From VRUE01 sp963730315 (GTDB lineage Bacteria > Actinomycetota > Thermoleophilia > Solirubrobacterales > 70-9), in assembly GCA_963730315.1 (NCBI GenBank), contig CAVSRD010000009.1, forward strand, positions 1 through 64,000: DNA of 64,000 nucleotides. The letters run 5' to 3'. Below are positions 36,562-44,871 of the stretch, in pieces. Under the pieces are notes generated by a model that worked only from the letters and a program-made list of their open reading frames with translations, had not been told where the DNA came from and did not search any database. A program made the translations under genes and the position numbers. Every line of letters starts with the position of its first letter. Position 1 is the stretch's first letter.

Positions 36562-36822
36562 ATGCGGACCACCGTCACCCTCGACCCGGACGTCGCGGCG
36601 AAGCTGAAACAGGCGGCGCACGAGCGGGGAATCTCGTTCAAGGAGGCGCTCAACGCCACCGTCCGGCGCGGGTTCGAGAGGAGCGAGAGGAAGGCGCAGC
36701 CCTATCGGGTCCGCGCACGAGATCTCGGGGTACGGCCCGGCGTCAATCTCGACAAGGCCCTGCAGCTGGCCGGTGAGCTCGAAGACGCCGAGACCCTGAG
36801 GAAGCTCCAGCTGCGCAAGTGA
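36562..36822 (+). CDS. vapB: VapB-type antitoxin
   Basis: 86 residues. The N-terminus MRTTVTLDPDVAAKLKQAAHERGISFKEALNATVRRGF is a ribbon-helix-helix DNA-binding domain. The C-terminal part (about 45-86) would wrap the toxin, with VRARDLGVRPGVNLDKALQLAGELED. Its stop overlaps the GTG start of the toxin gene by three bases. An inverted repeat over the promoter suggests autoregulation. The start is leaderless. Confidence 0.92.
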   Translation: MRTTVTLDPDVAAKLKQAAHERGISFKEALNATVRRGFERSERKAQPYRVRARDLGVRPGVNLDKALQLAGELEDAETLRKLQLRK

Positions 36823-37247
36823 AGCTGCCCGACCTCAATCTCCTGCTCTATGCGGTCAACACGGGGTCGCCGCATCACGAGCGCGCGAAACTCTGGATTG
36901 AGCACACTCTCTCCGGAACGGAGGCGGTCGGCTTCGCCTGGCTCGTCCTGCTCGGGTTCATCCGAATCTCAACCAATCCGGCCGCGCTCGAACGCCCGCT
37001 TTCGTCCTCCGAGTCCATCGACTACGTCGACGAGTGGCTTGCGCCACCCATCGCCACGATCGTCCAACCCACCTCTCAACACACCACCGTCCTTCGCCGC
37101 CTGCTGGATTCGGTAGGCACGGCCGGGAACCTGACAAGCGACGCGCACCTGGCGGCATTGGCAATCGAGCACGGTGGCGAGCTGTGCTCCGGCGATGCCG
37201 ACTTCTCACGCTTCGAGGGTCTGCGCTGGACCGACCCGCTGCGCTGA
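36819..37247 (+). CDS. vapC: VapC-type PIN-domain ribonuclease toxin
   Basis: 142 residues from a GTG that overlaps the vapB stop. PIN-domain residues: Asp5 (LPDLNLLLYA), the helix VLLGFIRISTNP, Asp in LTSDAHLAALAIEHGGEL and the terminal GDADFSRFEGLRW. The subfamily with VLLxFxRxxTNP instead of a catalytic Glu is common among mycobacterial VapCs. It should cleave a specific RNA, typically tRNA or the sarcin-ricin loop; the target is unknown. Confidence 0.92.
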   Translation: MKLPDLNLLLYAVNTGSPHHERAKLWIEHTLSGTEAVGFAWLVLLGFIRISTNPAALERPLSSSESIDYVDEWLAPPIATIVQPTSQHTTVLRRLLDSVGTAGNLTSDAHLAALAIEHGGELCSGDADFSRFEGLRWTDPLR

Positions 37248-37254
37248 GACCGCC

Positions 37255-38280
37255 TCAGCGCAACAGGTCGCGCTCGACCAGCAGCTCGGCGATCTGCACC
37301 GCGTTGGTCGCGGCGCCCTTGCGCAGGTTGTCGGAGACGATCCAGAGGTCGAGGGCGCGCTCGTTGCCCGGATCGCGGCGGATGCGGCCGACGAACACGT
37401 CGTCGCGACCCTCCGCCTCGGTCGCCAGCGGGTAGCGGGCGGCGGCGGGATCGTCGATCACCGTGACCCCGGGCGCCGCGGCGAGCAGCTCGCGAGCCCG
37501 CTCCGGATCGAGCGGATCGCGCGTCTCCACGTTGACCGCCTCGGAGTGGCCGGTGACGACCGGCACGCGGACGCAGGTCGCGCTGACCCTGATCGACTCG
37601 TCGCCGAGGATCTTGCGCGTCTCGTTGATCAGCTTGCGCTCCTCGTCGGTGTGGTCGTCGCCCGTGGGGAAGCCGCCCGCCTGCGGCAGCGCGTTGAAGG
37701 CGATCCGGTGCGGGTACACGGAGGCGATCGGGTCGTGCTCGTCGAGCATTGCCCTCGACTGGCCGAGCAGCTCGTCGATCGCCTCCCTGCCGGTGCCGGA
37801 GACCGCCTGGTAGGTGGAGATCACCAGGCGCTCGATCCCGGCGGCATCATAGAGCGGCTTCAGCGCGACGACCATCTGCATGGTCGAGCAGTTCGGGTTG
37901 GCGACGATGCCGGCGTGGCCGCCCAGTGCATCGGGGTTGACCTCGGCTACGACCAGCGGCACGTCGTCGTGCATGCGCCAGTGGCTGGTGTTGTCGACCA
38001 CCACGGCGCCCGCCTCGACCAGCCGCGGCGTCCACTCGGCGCTGACCGCGGCCCCGGCCGAGGAGAGCACGAGGTCGAGTCCCTGGATCGTCTCGTCGCT
38101 CAGCGGCCGCACCTCCAGCTCCTCCTCGCCCCACTCGATCGCCTTGCCGGCGGAGCGCTCCGAGGCGAACGGGACCACCGCGGACGCGGGGAAGCCGCGT
38201 TCCGCGAGCAGCTCGAGGATCGTCGTCCCGACCAGCCCGGTCGCGCCCAGCACTCCGACTCTGTACCCGTCGCCCGTCAT
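37255..38280 (-). CDS. asd: Aspartate-semialdehyde dehydrogenase
   Basis: 341 residues. NADP-binding GATGLVGTTILELL, the nucleophilic Cys in IVANPNCSTMQMV, and FNALPQAGGF / RVPVVTGHSEAVNV are present. It reduces aspartyl phosphate to aspartate semialdehyde for lysine, threonine and methionine and for diaminopimelate. It follows lysC by 23 bp on the same strand, so lysC-asd is an operon. It is convergent with vapC, 7 bp away. Confidence 0.97.
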   Translation of the reverse strand: MTGDGYRVGVLGATGLVGTTILELLAERGFPASAVVPFASERSAGKAIEWGEEELEVRPLSDETIQGLDLVLSSAGAAVSAEWTPRLVEAGAVVVDNTSHWRMHDDVPLVVAEVNPDALGGHAGIVANPNCSTMQMVVALKPLYDAAGIERLVISTYQAVSGTGREAIDELLGQSRAMLDEHDPIASVYPHRIAFNALPQAGGFPTGDDHTDEERKLINETRKILGDESIRVSATCVRVPVVTGHSEAVNVETRDPLDPERARELLAAAPGVTVIDDPAAARYPLATEAEGRDDVFVGRIRRDPGNERALDLWIVSDNLRKGAATNAVQIAELLVERDLLR

Positions 38281-38303
38281 CGATCCGAGTATGACGGCCG
38301 CGG

Positions 38304-39602
38304 TCAGCCGCTGACCGTGGGCCGGTGCTCGGCGCCCATCGGCTGCTCGGCGCGAACCGCCCCGGCGCCCAGCTCGAACGCCTCGTGCAGGGCGCCGACC
38401 GCGTCCGGGACGCGGTCGGCGGCGATGACGCAAGAGATCTTGATCGGCGAGGTGGAGATCATCTCGATGTTGATCCCCTGGTCGCCCAGCACCGCGAACA
38501 CCTTGGCGGCGACCCCGGGGTGGGAGCGCATGCCGGCGCCGACGATCGAGACCTTGCCGATCCGCTCGTCGGTGCGCACGCCCTCGCTGACCTCGAGCCC
38601 GGCAACGGTATCGGTGGCGGCGCCCAGGTCGGAGCGGTCGACCGTGAAGGAGAGGTCGGCGAGCGCGTCGTCGCCGACCGGCTCGTTCTGGATGATCACG
38701 TCGACGTTGATCCCGGCCTCGGCGAGGGCGGTGAAGATCCTGCCGGCGACGCCCGGCTCGTCGTTGACGCCGGTCAGCGTCACCCGCGCCTCGGCCTCGG
38801 AGTGGGTCACTGCGGTTACGAACGGCTGCTCCACGGTCTGCCTCTCGCTCTCCTCCTCGCTGACCACGAGGGTACCGGGGCCGTCCTCGAAGCTGCTGCG
38901 GCAGTGGATGCGAACGCCGTTGTTGCGCGCGTACTCGACCGATCGAAGCTGCAGCACCTTGGCCCCGGAGGCCGCCATCTCCAGCATCTCCTCGTATGAG
39001 GCGACCGGCAGCTTGCGCGCCCCGGGGACGATCCGCGGATCGGCGCTGAACACGCCGGCGACGTCGGTGTAGATCTCGCAGACCCGCGCCTCCAGCGCGG
39101 CGGCGAGCGCGACGGCCGTGGTGTCGGAGCCGCCCCGGCCCAGCGTGGTGACGTCGTGGCTGTCGGTCGAGACCCCCTGGAAGCCGGCGACGAGAACGAT
39201 CCGGTCCTCCTCCAGGGTCTCGCGGATCCGCTCGGCCCGCACGTCGATGATCTTCGCCCTGGTGTGGGAGGAGTCGGTGACGATCCCCGCCTGCGAGCCG
39301 GTCAGCGAGATCGCCTCGTGGCCGAGGTCGTGGATCGCCATCGCGCAGAGCGCGCAGGAGATCCGCTCTCCGGTCGAGAGCAGCATGTCCATCTCCCGCT
39401 CCACCGGTCGCGCGGAGATCTCCAGCGCCTGCGCGACCAGCTCGTCGGTCGTCTTGCCGCGCGCCGAGAGCACCGCGACGACCCGGTCGCCGGCCTCGCG
39501 CGCCGCGACGATCCGCCGCGCCGCGCGCTTGATCTGCTCGGCGCCGGCGACCGAGGTGCCGCCGAACTTCATCACGACGATGTCGGACTTCCGCTGATTC
39601 AT
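38304..39602 (-). CDS. lysC: Aspartate kinase
   Basis: 432 residues. Kinase start VMKFGGTSVAG, SGERISCALCAMAI, and LGRGGSDTTAVALAAAL; the C-terminal 160 residues carry two ACT domains (VTLTGVNDEPGVAGRIF and VSIVGAGMRSHPGVAAKVF) for feedback control by lysine and/or threonine. In many actinobacteria an internal start makes a separate beta subunit; candidate internal starts were not assessed. The ATG at 39602 is chosen because the longer frame upstream is hydrophobic and unlike the family. TATCCT stands 12 nt before it. Confidence 0.97.
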   Translation of the reverse strand: MNQRKSDIVVMKFGGTSVAGAEQIKRAARRIVAAREAGDRVVAVLSARGKTTDELVAQALEISARPVEREMDMLLSTGERISCALCAMAIHDLGHEAISLTGSQAGIVTDSSHTRAKIIDVRAERIRETLEEDRIVLVAGFQGVSTDSHDVTTLGRGGSDTTAVALAAALEARVCEIYTDVAGVFSADPRIVPGARKLPVASYEEMLEMAASGAKVLQLRSVEYARNNGVRIHCRSSFEDGPGTLVVSEEESERQTVEQPFVTAVTHSEAEARVTLTGVNDEPGVAGRIFTALAEAGINVDVIIQNEPVGDDALADLSFTVDRSDLGAATDTVAGLEVSEGVRTDERIGKVSIVGAGMRSHPGVAAKVFAVLGDQGINIEMISTSPIKISCVIAADRVPDAVGALHEAFELGAGAVRAEQPMGAEHRPTVSG

Positions 39603-39676
39603 GGCGAGCGTCCGAGGATAGTCGGGCCCGGTGAACGCCGGGCAAATGAGGAGCGTGAACAAGATCACGCTTCGTG

Positions 39677-39699
39677 ATATATCGAGGCGATATATATAG
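39677..39699 (+). promoter_or_regulatory. PadR-type operator overlapping the padR promoter
   Basis: ATATATCG-AGG-CGATATAT (39677-39695) is a perfect 8-bp inverted repeat in a strikingly AT-rich stretch. The right arm runs into TATATATAG, a -10 just before the GTG at 39704. The site fits binding by the PadR protein encoded immediately downstream. Confidence 0.65.
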
Positions 39700-39703
39700 A
39701 CGC

Positions 39704-40258
39704 GTGGAGCTGAGCGCCACCGCCTACGTGATTCTCGGGATGGTCAGCCGGGAGGCGCGGTCGGGGTATGAGATCAAGGTCCTGGTCGACGAGACGACGC
39801 GGTTCTTCTGGGCAGCCAGCTACGGCCAGATCTATCCGGAGCTGAAACGGCTGGCGGAGGCGGGGCTGATCGAGGGGGCCGACGCTCCGCGCGGCAAGCG
39901 GAAGCGGACCGTCTACGCGATCACGCCGCAGGGCGAAGCGGCGCTGAAGGAGTGGCTGCGGCAGCCGCCGGCGACCTATGAGCTGCGCGAGGAAGGGCTG
40001 CTGAAGCTGTTCTTCGCCGGCGTGCTGCCGCGCGAGGAAGCGGTCGAGGTCGTACGTTCGATGCGCGGCTACCGCGCCGGCCAAGCCGAGCAGCTGCGCG
40101 CCCTGGAGCCGAAGGCCAGGGAGAAGGAGGAGGCGGGCGAACCCTTCCCGCTGATCGTCCTACGAGGCGGGATCGAGTTCAACGAGCGGCTCGTCGAGTG
40201 GTGCGAGCGCACCGAGGCCGAGCTGCTCGAACTGGACACCCCGGAGCCGAGCCGCTGA
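39704..40258 (+). CDS. PadR-family transcriptional regulator
   Basis: 184 residues from GTG 39704 (an ATG at 39674 in frame would put the -10 box and operator inside the coding sequence, so it is disfavoured). The N-terminal winged helix is typical: SATAYVILGMVSREARSGYEIK, YGQIYPELKRLAEAGLIEG, TVYAITPQGEAALKEWL. The C-terminal helical half (about 90-184) matches PadR subfamily 2. TGA overlaps the ATG of the MMPL gene (TGATG), so the two form an operon. It probably represses that exporter and itself. Confidence 0.9.
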   Translation: MELSATAYVILGMVSREARSGYEIKVLVDETTRFFWAASYGQIYPELKRLAEAGLIEGADAPRGKRKRTVYAITPQGEAALKEWLRQPPATYELREEGLLKLFFAGVLPREEAVEVVRSMRGYRAGQAEQLRALEPKAREKEEAGEPFPLIVLRGGIEFNERLVEWCERTEAELLELDTPEPSR

Positions 40259-42420
40259 TGTTCGACGCCCTCGCCCGGATCGCCGACGGCAACGCCCGCC
40301 GGGTCGGGCTTCTCGCGATCGCCTTCTTCCTCCTCGCCGGCGCGCTCGGCGGCTCGGTCGCCTCCCGGCTCGACCCCTACGGTGCCGACGACCCCGCCAC
40401 CGACGCCGTGAAGGCGCGGAAACGGCTCGAGGACGCCGGCCTGCGCGTGCCGGCGGTGGTGGTCCTCGTCGAGGACGCCCCGATCGCCACCCCCGCAACC
40501 CGCAGGCGGGTCGAGGAGCTGGAGGCGATCGTGGGTCGCCGCGGCGACGTCGCGACGGTGAGCGGCTGGTATGACACCCGCTCCCCGGCGTTCGTCTCCG
40601 GCGACCGCCGCTCGACCTACTTCGCCGTCGCGCTGAAGCCGACCGGTGACAAGGCCTGGCAGGAAGCCGGCGCCGCGATCGCCGACCGCCTCTCCGGCCG
40701 GCCCGGCGTCCTGGTCGGCGGCGCCGCGGTGGCCCAGGAGCAGGTCAACAAGCAGATCGAGGAGGACCTGCGGAAGGCGGAGATGCTCGCCTTTCCGCTG
40801 CTCTTCCTGCTCTCCCTGCTCTTCTTCCGAAGCCTGGTGGCGGCGCTGCTGCCGCTGATGATCGGGCTGCTGGCGGTCGTCGGCACCCTGCTGGTCCTGC
40901 GGATCGCCAGCGAGTTCGCCTCGATCTCGATCTTCGCCCTCAACCTGACCACCGGCCTCGGGCTGGGGCTGGCGATCGACTACAGCCTCTTCGTCGTCTC
41001 CCGCTACCGGGAGGAGATCGCCAAGGACGGCCCCGGCCTTGCGGCGATGCGCCGCGTCCTCGCCACCGCGGGACGGACCGTTCTCTTCTCGGCGCTGACC
41101 GTCGCCGTCGCCCTCTCCTCGCTGCTCGTCTTCCCGCAGCGCTTCCTCTACTCGATGGGGCTGGGTGGCTCGCTCGTCGCGTTGCTCGCGGCGCTGATCG
41201 CGCTCACCGTGCTGCCGGCGGTGCTCACCCTGCTCGGGACCCGAGTCAACTCGCTCTCACCCCGTTTCCTGCGGCGCCGCGCGGAGGCCGACGCCCAGCC
41301 CGACCAGCGAGGCTTCTGGTACCGCCTCTCGCGCTTCGTGATGCGCCGCCCGATCCCGATCGCGACCCTCGCCACGCTGTTTCTGATCGTCCTCGGGCTG
41401 CCCTTCCTCGGCATCAAGTTCAACTCGGTCGACCCGACCGTGCTGCCCAGGGAGGCGAGCGCCCGGCAGACCTACGACACGCTCAGCGAAGAGTTCCCGC
41501 CCTACCACGACACGCCGATCTGGATCGCCGTCGAAGGCGGCGGGCCGAGGGCCGCAGCCGCGGTCGCGGCCCGCGCGCGCCGGGTCGATGGCGTAGCCGA
41601 GGTGGCTCCCCCGCGCCGGCTCTCGCGCCGCGTCATCGCGATCGAGGCGATCTCCGCCAACCCGTTCAAATCCGAAGAGAGCCAGTCGACGGTCGCGGAG
41701 GTCCGCGAGATCTCCGCCCCGCCGGGCACCACCGTGCTGGTCGGCGGCGCGACCGCCGACTTCGTCGACTTCCAGGGGAGCCTCGGCCGCCACCTCCCGA
41801 TCGCCTTCGCGATCATCGTCGTCGCCACCCTCGTCATCCTCTTCCTGATGACCGGATCGGTGGTTCTGCCGGTCAAGTCGCTGATCATGAACGTGCTCAA
41901 CCTGAGCGCCGTGTTCGGCCTGCTGGTGCTGATCTTCCAGGACGGGCGACTGGAAGGCCTCCTCGACTACACGGGCAGCGGGGCGATCGAGCAGACGATG
42001 CCGATCCTGCTCTTCGCCCTCGCCTTCGGCCTCTCCACCGACTACGCGGTCTTCCTGCTCTCGCGGATCAAGGAGGCGCGCGACGCCGGCGCCTCGGACT
42101 CCGAGTGCGTGGCCATCGGGCTGGAGCGCACCGGGCGGATCGTCACGGCGGCGGCGCTGCTGTTCGCCGTCGCGATCGGCGCCTTCGCGACCTCCCAGAT
42201 CATCGTCAACAAGGTGAACGGGGTCGGAACCGCGCTGGCCGTGCTGATCGATGCCAGCATCATCCGCGCCCTGCTCGTCCCCTCGCTGATGAGGCTGCTC
42301 GGCCGCTGGAACTGGTGGGCGCCGGCCCCGCTGCGCCGCCTGCACGAGCGGATCGGGCTGGGCGACGCGGCGCTGGCGGAGCCGGCCGCGCCTGCACCCG
42401 CATCACCGGATCTTCACTGA
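40258..42420 (+). CDS. MMPL/RND-family lipid or drug exporter
   Basis: 720 residues, complete two-fold RND layout. TM1 (about 17-36), a periplasmic domain, TM2-6 with the proton-relay segment GLGLGLAIDYSLFVVSRYREE, TM7 (about 380-400), a second periplasmic domain, and TM8-12 with ALAFGLSTDYAVFLLSRIKEA. It ends WNWWAPAPLRRL. Such proteins move lipids or lipophilic drugs across the membrane. It is controlled by the overlapping padR gene. It is intact, in contrast to the paralogue at 10491-12562. A CTGCCG/CGGCAG dyad lies in the 97-bp gap behind it. Confidence 0.93.
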   Translation: MFDALARIADGNARRVGLLAIAFFLLAGALGGSVASRLDPYGADDPATDAVKARKRLEDAGLRVPAVVVLVEDAPIATPATRRRVEELEAIVGRRGDVATVSGWYDTRSPAFVSGDRRSTYFAVALKPTGDKAWQEAGAAIADRLSGRPGVLVGGAAVAQEQVNKQIEEDLRKAEMLAFPLLFLLSLLFFRSLVAALLPLMIGLLAVVGTLLVLRIASEFASISIFALNLTTGLGLGLAIDYSLFVVSRYREEIAKDGPGLAAMRRVLATAGRTVLFSALTVAVALSSLLVFPQRFLYSMGLGGSLVALLAALIALTVLPAVLTLLGTRVNSLSPRFLRRRAEADAQPDQRGFWYRLSRFVMRRPIPIATLATLFLIVLGLPFLGIKFNSVDPTVLPREASARQTYDTLSEEFPPYHDTPIWIAVEGGGPRAAAAVAARARRVDGVAEVAPPRRLSRRVIAIEAISANPFKSEESQSTVAEVREISAPPGTTVLVGGATADFVDFQGSLGRHLPIAFAIIVVATLVILFLMTGSVVLPVKSLIMNVLNLSAVFGLLVLIFQDGRLEGLLDYTGSGAIEQTMPILLFALAFGLSTDYAVFLLSRIKEARDAGASDSECVAIGLERTGRIVTAAALLFAVAIGAFATSQIIVNKVNGVGTALAVLIDASIIRALLVPSLMRLLGRWNWWAPAPLRRLHERIGLGDAALAEPAAPAPASPDLH

Positions 42421-42517
42421 ATCGACGCAGAGCGACGCGCGGAGATCTGCCGGCTCGTCTGGGATGGCGAGAGGCGGCGGCGAGATCGATGGCGCGATCT
42501 TCGGCAGGAGACAGGAG

Positions 42518-43366
42518 CTAAGCGAACGCCTGCGTGGCTCGGCGCCGCAGGTCGGCGTTGAGCATCCCGGTGACCTCGCTCGGCCGCTCGCCGGCGCTGG
42601 GGACCGCGTCGCCGATCAGGCCGCTCGCCCGGAAGCCGAAGAGCGGCGCGTCGAAGCCCGCCTCGCGGATCTTGCGGACCAGCTGCACTGCGGACGGGGT
42701 GTCGACGCCGGGGCCGCAGAGGACGATCGCGGTTGGGTCGAGGGCGCTGAGGGCCCGCGCCATCCGCTCCTCGCCCAGCTCGTCGGAGAGCATCAGCACC
42801 CGGAAGCCGGCCCGTCTCAGGGTGAGGTCGAGCGCCTGCGCGTGGACCGCCTCGGCGTCGGAGCCGCGGCTCGCATCGAGCAGCAGGATGCCGGCGGGGC
42901 GGGAGGCCGTCGAGGCGAGGCGGCGGGCGCCGTGAAGCCAGCCGGTCGCCCAGCGGGCGGCGAACTCCAGCTCCGCCTCGCGGTCAGGATCGGCGGCCAG
43001 CTCGTCGATCGCCGGCAGCAGCAGCTCCTCCACGGTGCGCTCCAGCGGCCGCAGCGCCAGGCTCTCCTCGACCGCGCGTTCGGCGGCCTCCTCGTCGAAG
43101 GCTTCGAAGGCGGCGAGCAGGCCGCCGCCGTTGGCCGGTGCCGCCTGGCGCTGGCGCGCCAGCTCGATCGCCGAGGAGATGTTGCCGGTCTCCGCGAGCG
43201 CGTCTCTCAGCGTCTGCAGCTCGACCAGCTCGTAGTTGCGGTGGTTGCCGGGCGTGCGCTTCGGGACGGGATAGCCGTAGCGGCGCTCCCAGCTGCGCAG
43301 CGTGTTCGGGCTGACGCCCAAGACTTCCGCGGCGGCGTTGGTTCGGATCCCCGGCATGCGCAGCAT
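42518..43366 (-). CDS. MerR-family regulator with B12-binding-like C-terminal domain
   Basis: 282 residues. N-terminal MerR winged helix (GIRTNAAAEVLGVSPNTLRSWERRYGYPVPKRTPGNHRNY). A helical bundle (about 75-165) and a Rossmann-like domain (about 165-282, GILLLDASRGSDAEAVHAQALDLTLRRAGFRVLMLSDELGEE) resemble CarH/LitR-type photoreceptors. The signature W-x9-EH motif for adenosylcobalamin and a clear DxHxxG loop are not seen, so cofactor binding is doubtful. A 21-bp palindrome lies upstream. It neighbours a degenerate GGDEF gene on the same strand. Confidence 0.85.
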   Translation of the reverse strand: MLRMPGIRTNAAAEVLGVSPNTLRSWERRYGYPVPKRTPGNHRNYELVELQTLRDALAETGNISSAIELARQRQAAPANGGGLLAAFEAFDEEAAERAVEESLALRPLERTVEELLLPAIDELAADPDREAELEFAARWATGWLHGARRLASTASRPAGILLLDASRGSDAEAVHAQALDLTLRRAGFRVLMLSDELGEERMARALSALDPTAIVLCGPGVDTPSAVQLVRKIREAGFDAPLFGFRASGLIGDAVPSAGERPSEVTGMLNADLRRRATQAFA

Positions 43367-43401
43367 TCTGCCACCCGTATTCGGGGTTTACACCGGTTAT
43401 G

Positions 43402-43422
43402 GACAGATTTCGGAAATCTGTC
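43402..43422. promoter_or_regulatory. 21-bp perfect palindrome between the GGDEF and MerR genes
   Basis: GACAGATTT-CCG-AAATCTGTC (minus strand). It covers the GGDEF stop and lies about 36 nt before the MerR start. In MerR-type promoters such a palindrome sits between -35 and -10: here CTGACA and CATAAC flank it with about 17 bp. It may instead be a terminator hairpin. Confidence 0.5.
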
Positions 43423-44122
43423 AGCGATCTTGCAAGGCACCGACGCCGACCGGCTGACCCACCGCCCGGGCCCGCCACATCGCCTCGTCTGCCTTGCGCA
43501 GCAGCTGCTCGGCGTCCTCGCCGTGCTCCGGGCAGGCAACCACGCCGGCGGAGATGCCGATCGGCAGACCGCCCGCCTGCTCGAGCTCGTCGAGCCGGTG
43601 CAGCAGCCGCTCGGCCATCTGCACCCCGCCGACCGTGTTCTGGTTCGGCGCGAGGACGCAGACCGCGTCCTCCTCGAGGCGGAAGGTCTCGTCGAGCAGC
43701 CGGGTGCTGTCGCGGAGCGCCGCCCCGACCAGCGTCACGGCGGTCTCGCGGCCGCCGTGGCCGTTCCGCGCCCCCGGCCCCTCGACGTCGAAGACGACCA
43801 CGGCGAAGGGGTGTTCGTAGCGCCGCGTTGTCTCGACCAGCTGGTCGAGACGGCGTCGCATCTGGCCCGGCCTGTAGAGGCTGGGGTGCCGCTCGTCCTC
43901 GCGCGGCGCCTCGGCCCCGCCGCGCTCGCAGAGCACGCCGATCGCGGTCGCGGTGACCGAGCCGAACTCCTCGGCGAGCTGCTGAGCGGCGGCGGCGAAG
44001 GCGGCATCCCCTTCCGCGGCCTCCTCGTGCAGTTTGCCGAGCAGGGTCGCCTGCAGGGAGGAGACCTCCCGGGCCATCTCCCCGGCCCGGGAGCCTTCGC
44101 CAGGTCCGCCGTTCGTCGCCAC
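43421..44122 (-). CDS. Degenerate GGDEF-domain protein
   Basis: 233 residues from a GTG. The region from about residue 80 has the fold pattern of a diguanylate cyclase domain: MRRRLDQLVETTRRYEHPFAVVVFDVEG, then VGAALRDSTRLLDETFRLEEDAVCVLAP, ending GISAGVVACPEHGEDAEQLLRKADEAMWRARA. The catalytic GGDEF is replaced by residues around RLEED, so cyclic-di-GMP synthesis is unlikely. The N-terminal 75 residues are a helical segment. It may be a GTP- or c-di-GMP-sensing pseudo-cyclase. AAGG lies 7 nt before the GTG. Confidence 0.8.
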   Translation of the reverse strand: MATNGGPGEGSRAGEMAREVSSLQATLLGKLHEEAAEGDAAFAAAAQQLAEEFGSVTATAIGVLCERGGAEAPREDERHPSLYRPGQMRRRLDQLVETTRRYEHPFAVVVFDVEGPGARNGHGGRETAVTLVGAALRDSTRLLDETFRLEEDAVCVLAPNQNTVGGVQMAERLLHRLDELEQAGGLPIGISAGVVACPEHGEDAEQLLRKADEAMWRARAVGQPVGVGALQDR

Positions 44123-44142
44123 GCGGAGACCTTGGCGAAGCG

Positions 44143-44171
44143 AGCGGACGCCAGGACTCCGGGAGTCCGCT
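44143..44171 (-). terminator. Alternative hairpins after recR
   Basis: AGCGGAC / GTCCGCT (44143-44149, 44165-44171) and an internal GGACTC-CGG-GAGTCC (44154-44168) are mutually exclusive foldings in the gap after the recR stop. A terminator for the dnaX-ybaB-recR transcript is likely. Confidence 0.5.
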
Positions 44172-44202
44172 CTTTACGGAGAGGCACCTGTCCAGTTTGT
44201 CG

Positions 44203-44805
44203 TCAGTCGAGTGCGCGGCGGCCGCTCAGGGCCCTGCCGAGGGTGACCTCGTCGGCGTGCTCGAGGTCGGCGCCGATCGGCAGGCCGCTGGCCAGCCTGG
44301 TGACCGCCGCCTTTCCGCGCAGCAGCTCGGCGATGTGCAGCGCGGTGGCCTCGCCCGTGGTGGTCGGGTTGGTGGCGAGGACGACCTCGCGAACCTCGCC
44401 ACCCTCGACCCTGCCGAGCAGCTCGGCGATCTTGATGTCGTCCGCGTCGACTCCGTCGATCGGCGAGAGGGCGCCACCGAGCACGTGGTAGAGGCCGCGG
44501 TATTCGTGGGTGCGCTCGATCGGGATCACGTCGGCGGGCTCCTCGACCACGCAGATCGTCGAGCGGTCCCGGTCGGGATCGGCACAGATCCGGCAGAGGG
44601 GGCCCTCGGAGAGGTTGAAGCACTGCTCGCAGAGGCCGACCTTCTCCTTCACCTCGCGAATCGCGGTGGCGAGCGCGGTCGTCTCCTCCTGCGGCGCGCG
44701 AAGGATGTGGAAGGCGAGGCGCTGCGCGGTGCGCCGGCCGATCCCCGGCAGCCGCGACAGCTCGGTGACGAGGCGGGCGAGCGGCGCTGGGCCCTCGGCG
44801 CTCAC
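44203..44805 (-). CDS. recR: Recombination protein RecR
   Basis: 200 residues. N-terminal helix-hairpin-helix (RLPGIGRRTAQRLAFHIL), zinc finger with C-x2-C-x8-C-x2-C (CEQCFNLSEGPLCRIC), Toprim domain (ICVVEEPADVIPIERT, DIKIAELLGRV, TTTGEATALHIAELL) and a C-terminal segment ending GADLEHADEVTLGRALSGR. It works with RecF and RecO in gap repair. It lies downstream of ybaB and dnaX, the standard order in many bacteria. Confidence 0.97.
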   Translation of the reverse strand: MSAEGPAPLARLVTELSRLPGIGRRTAQRLAFHILRAPQEETTALATAIREVKEKVGLCEQCFNLSEGPLCRICADPDRDRSTICVVEEPADVIPIERTHEYRGLYHVLGGALSPIDGVDADDIKIAELLGRVEGGEVREVVLATNPTTTGEATALHIAELLRGKAAVTRLASGLPIGADLEHADEVTLGRALSGRRALD

Positions 44806-44871
44806 AGCAAGCCAGCTTCGCCGCTGCTTCGGTCGCGAAGAGTCAGATATGCACGCTGCCTCCGCACCGGC

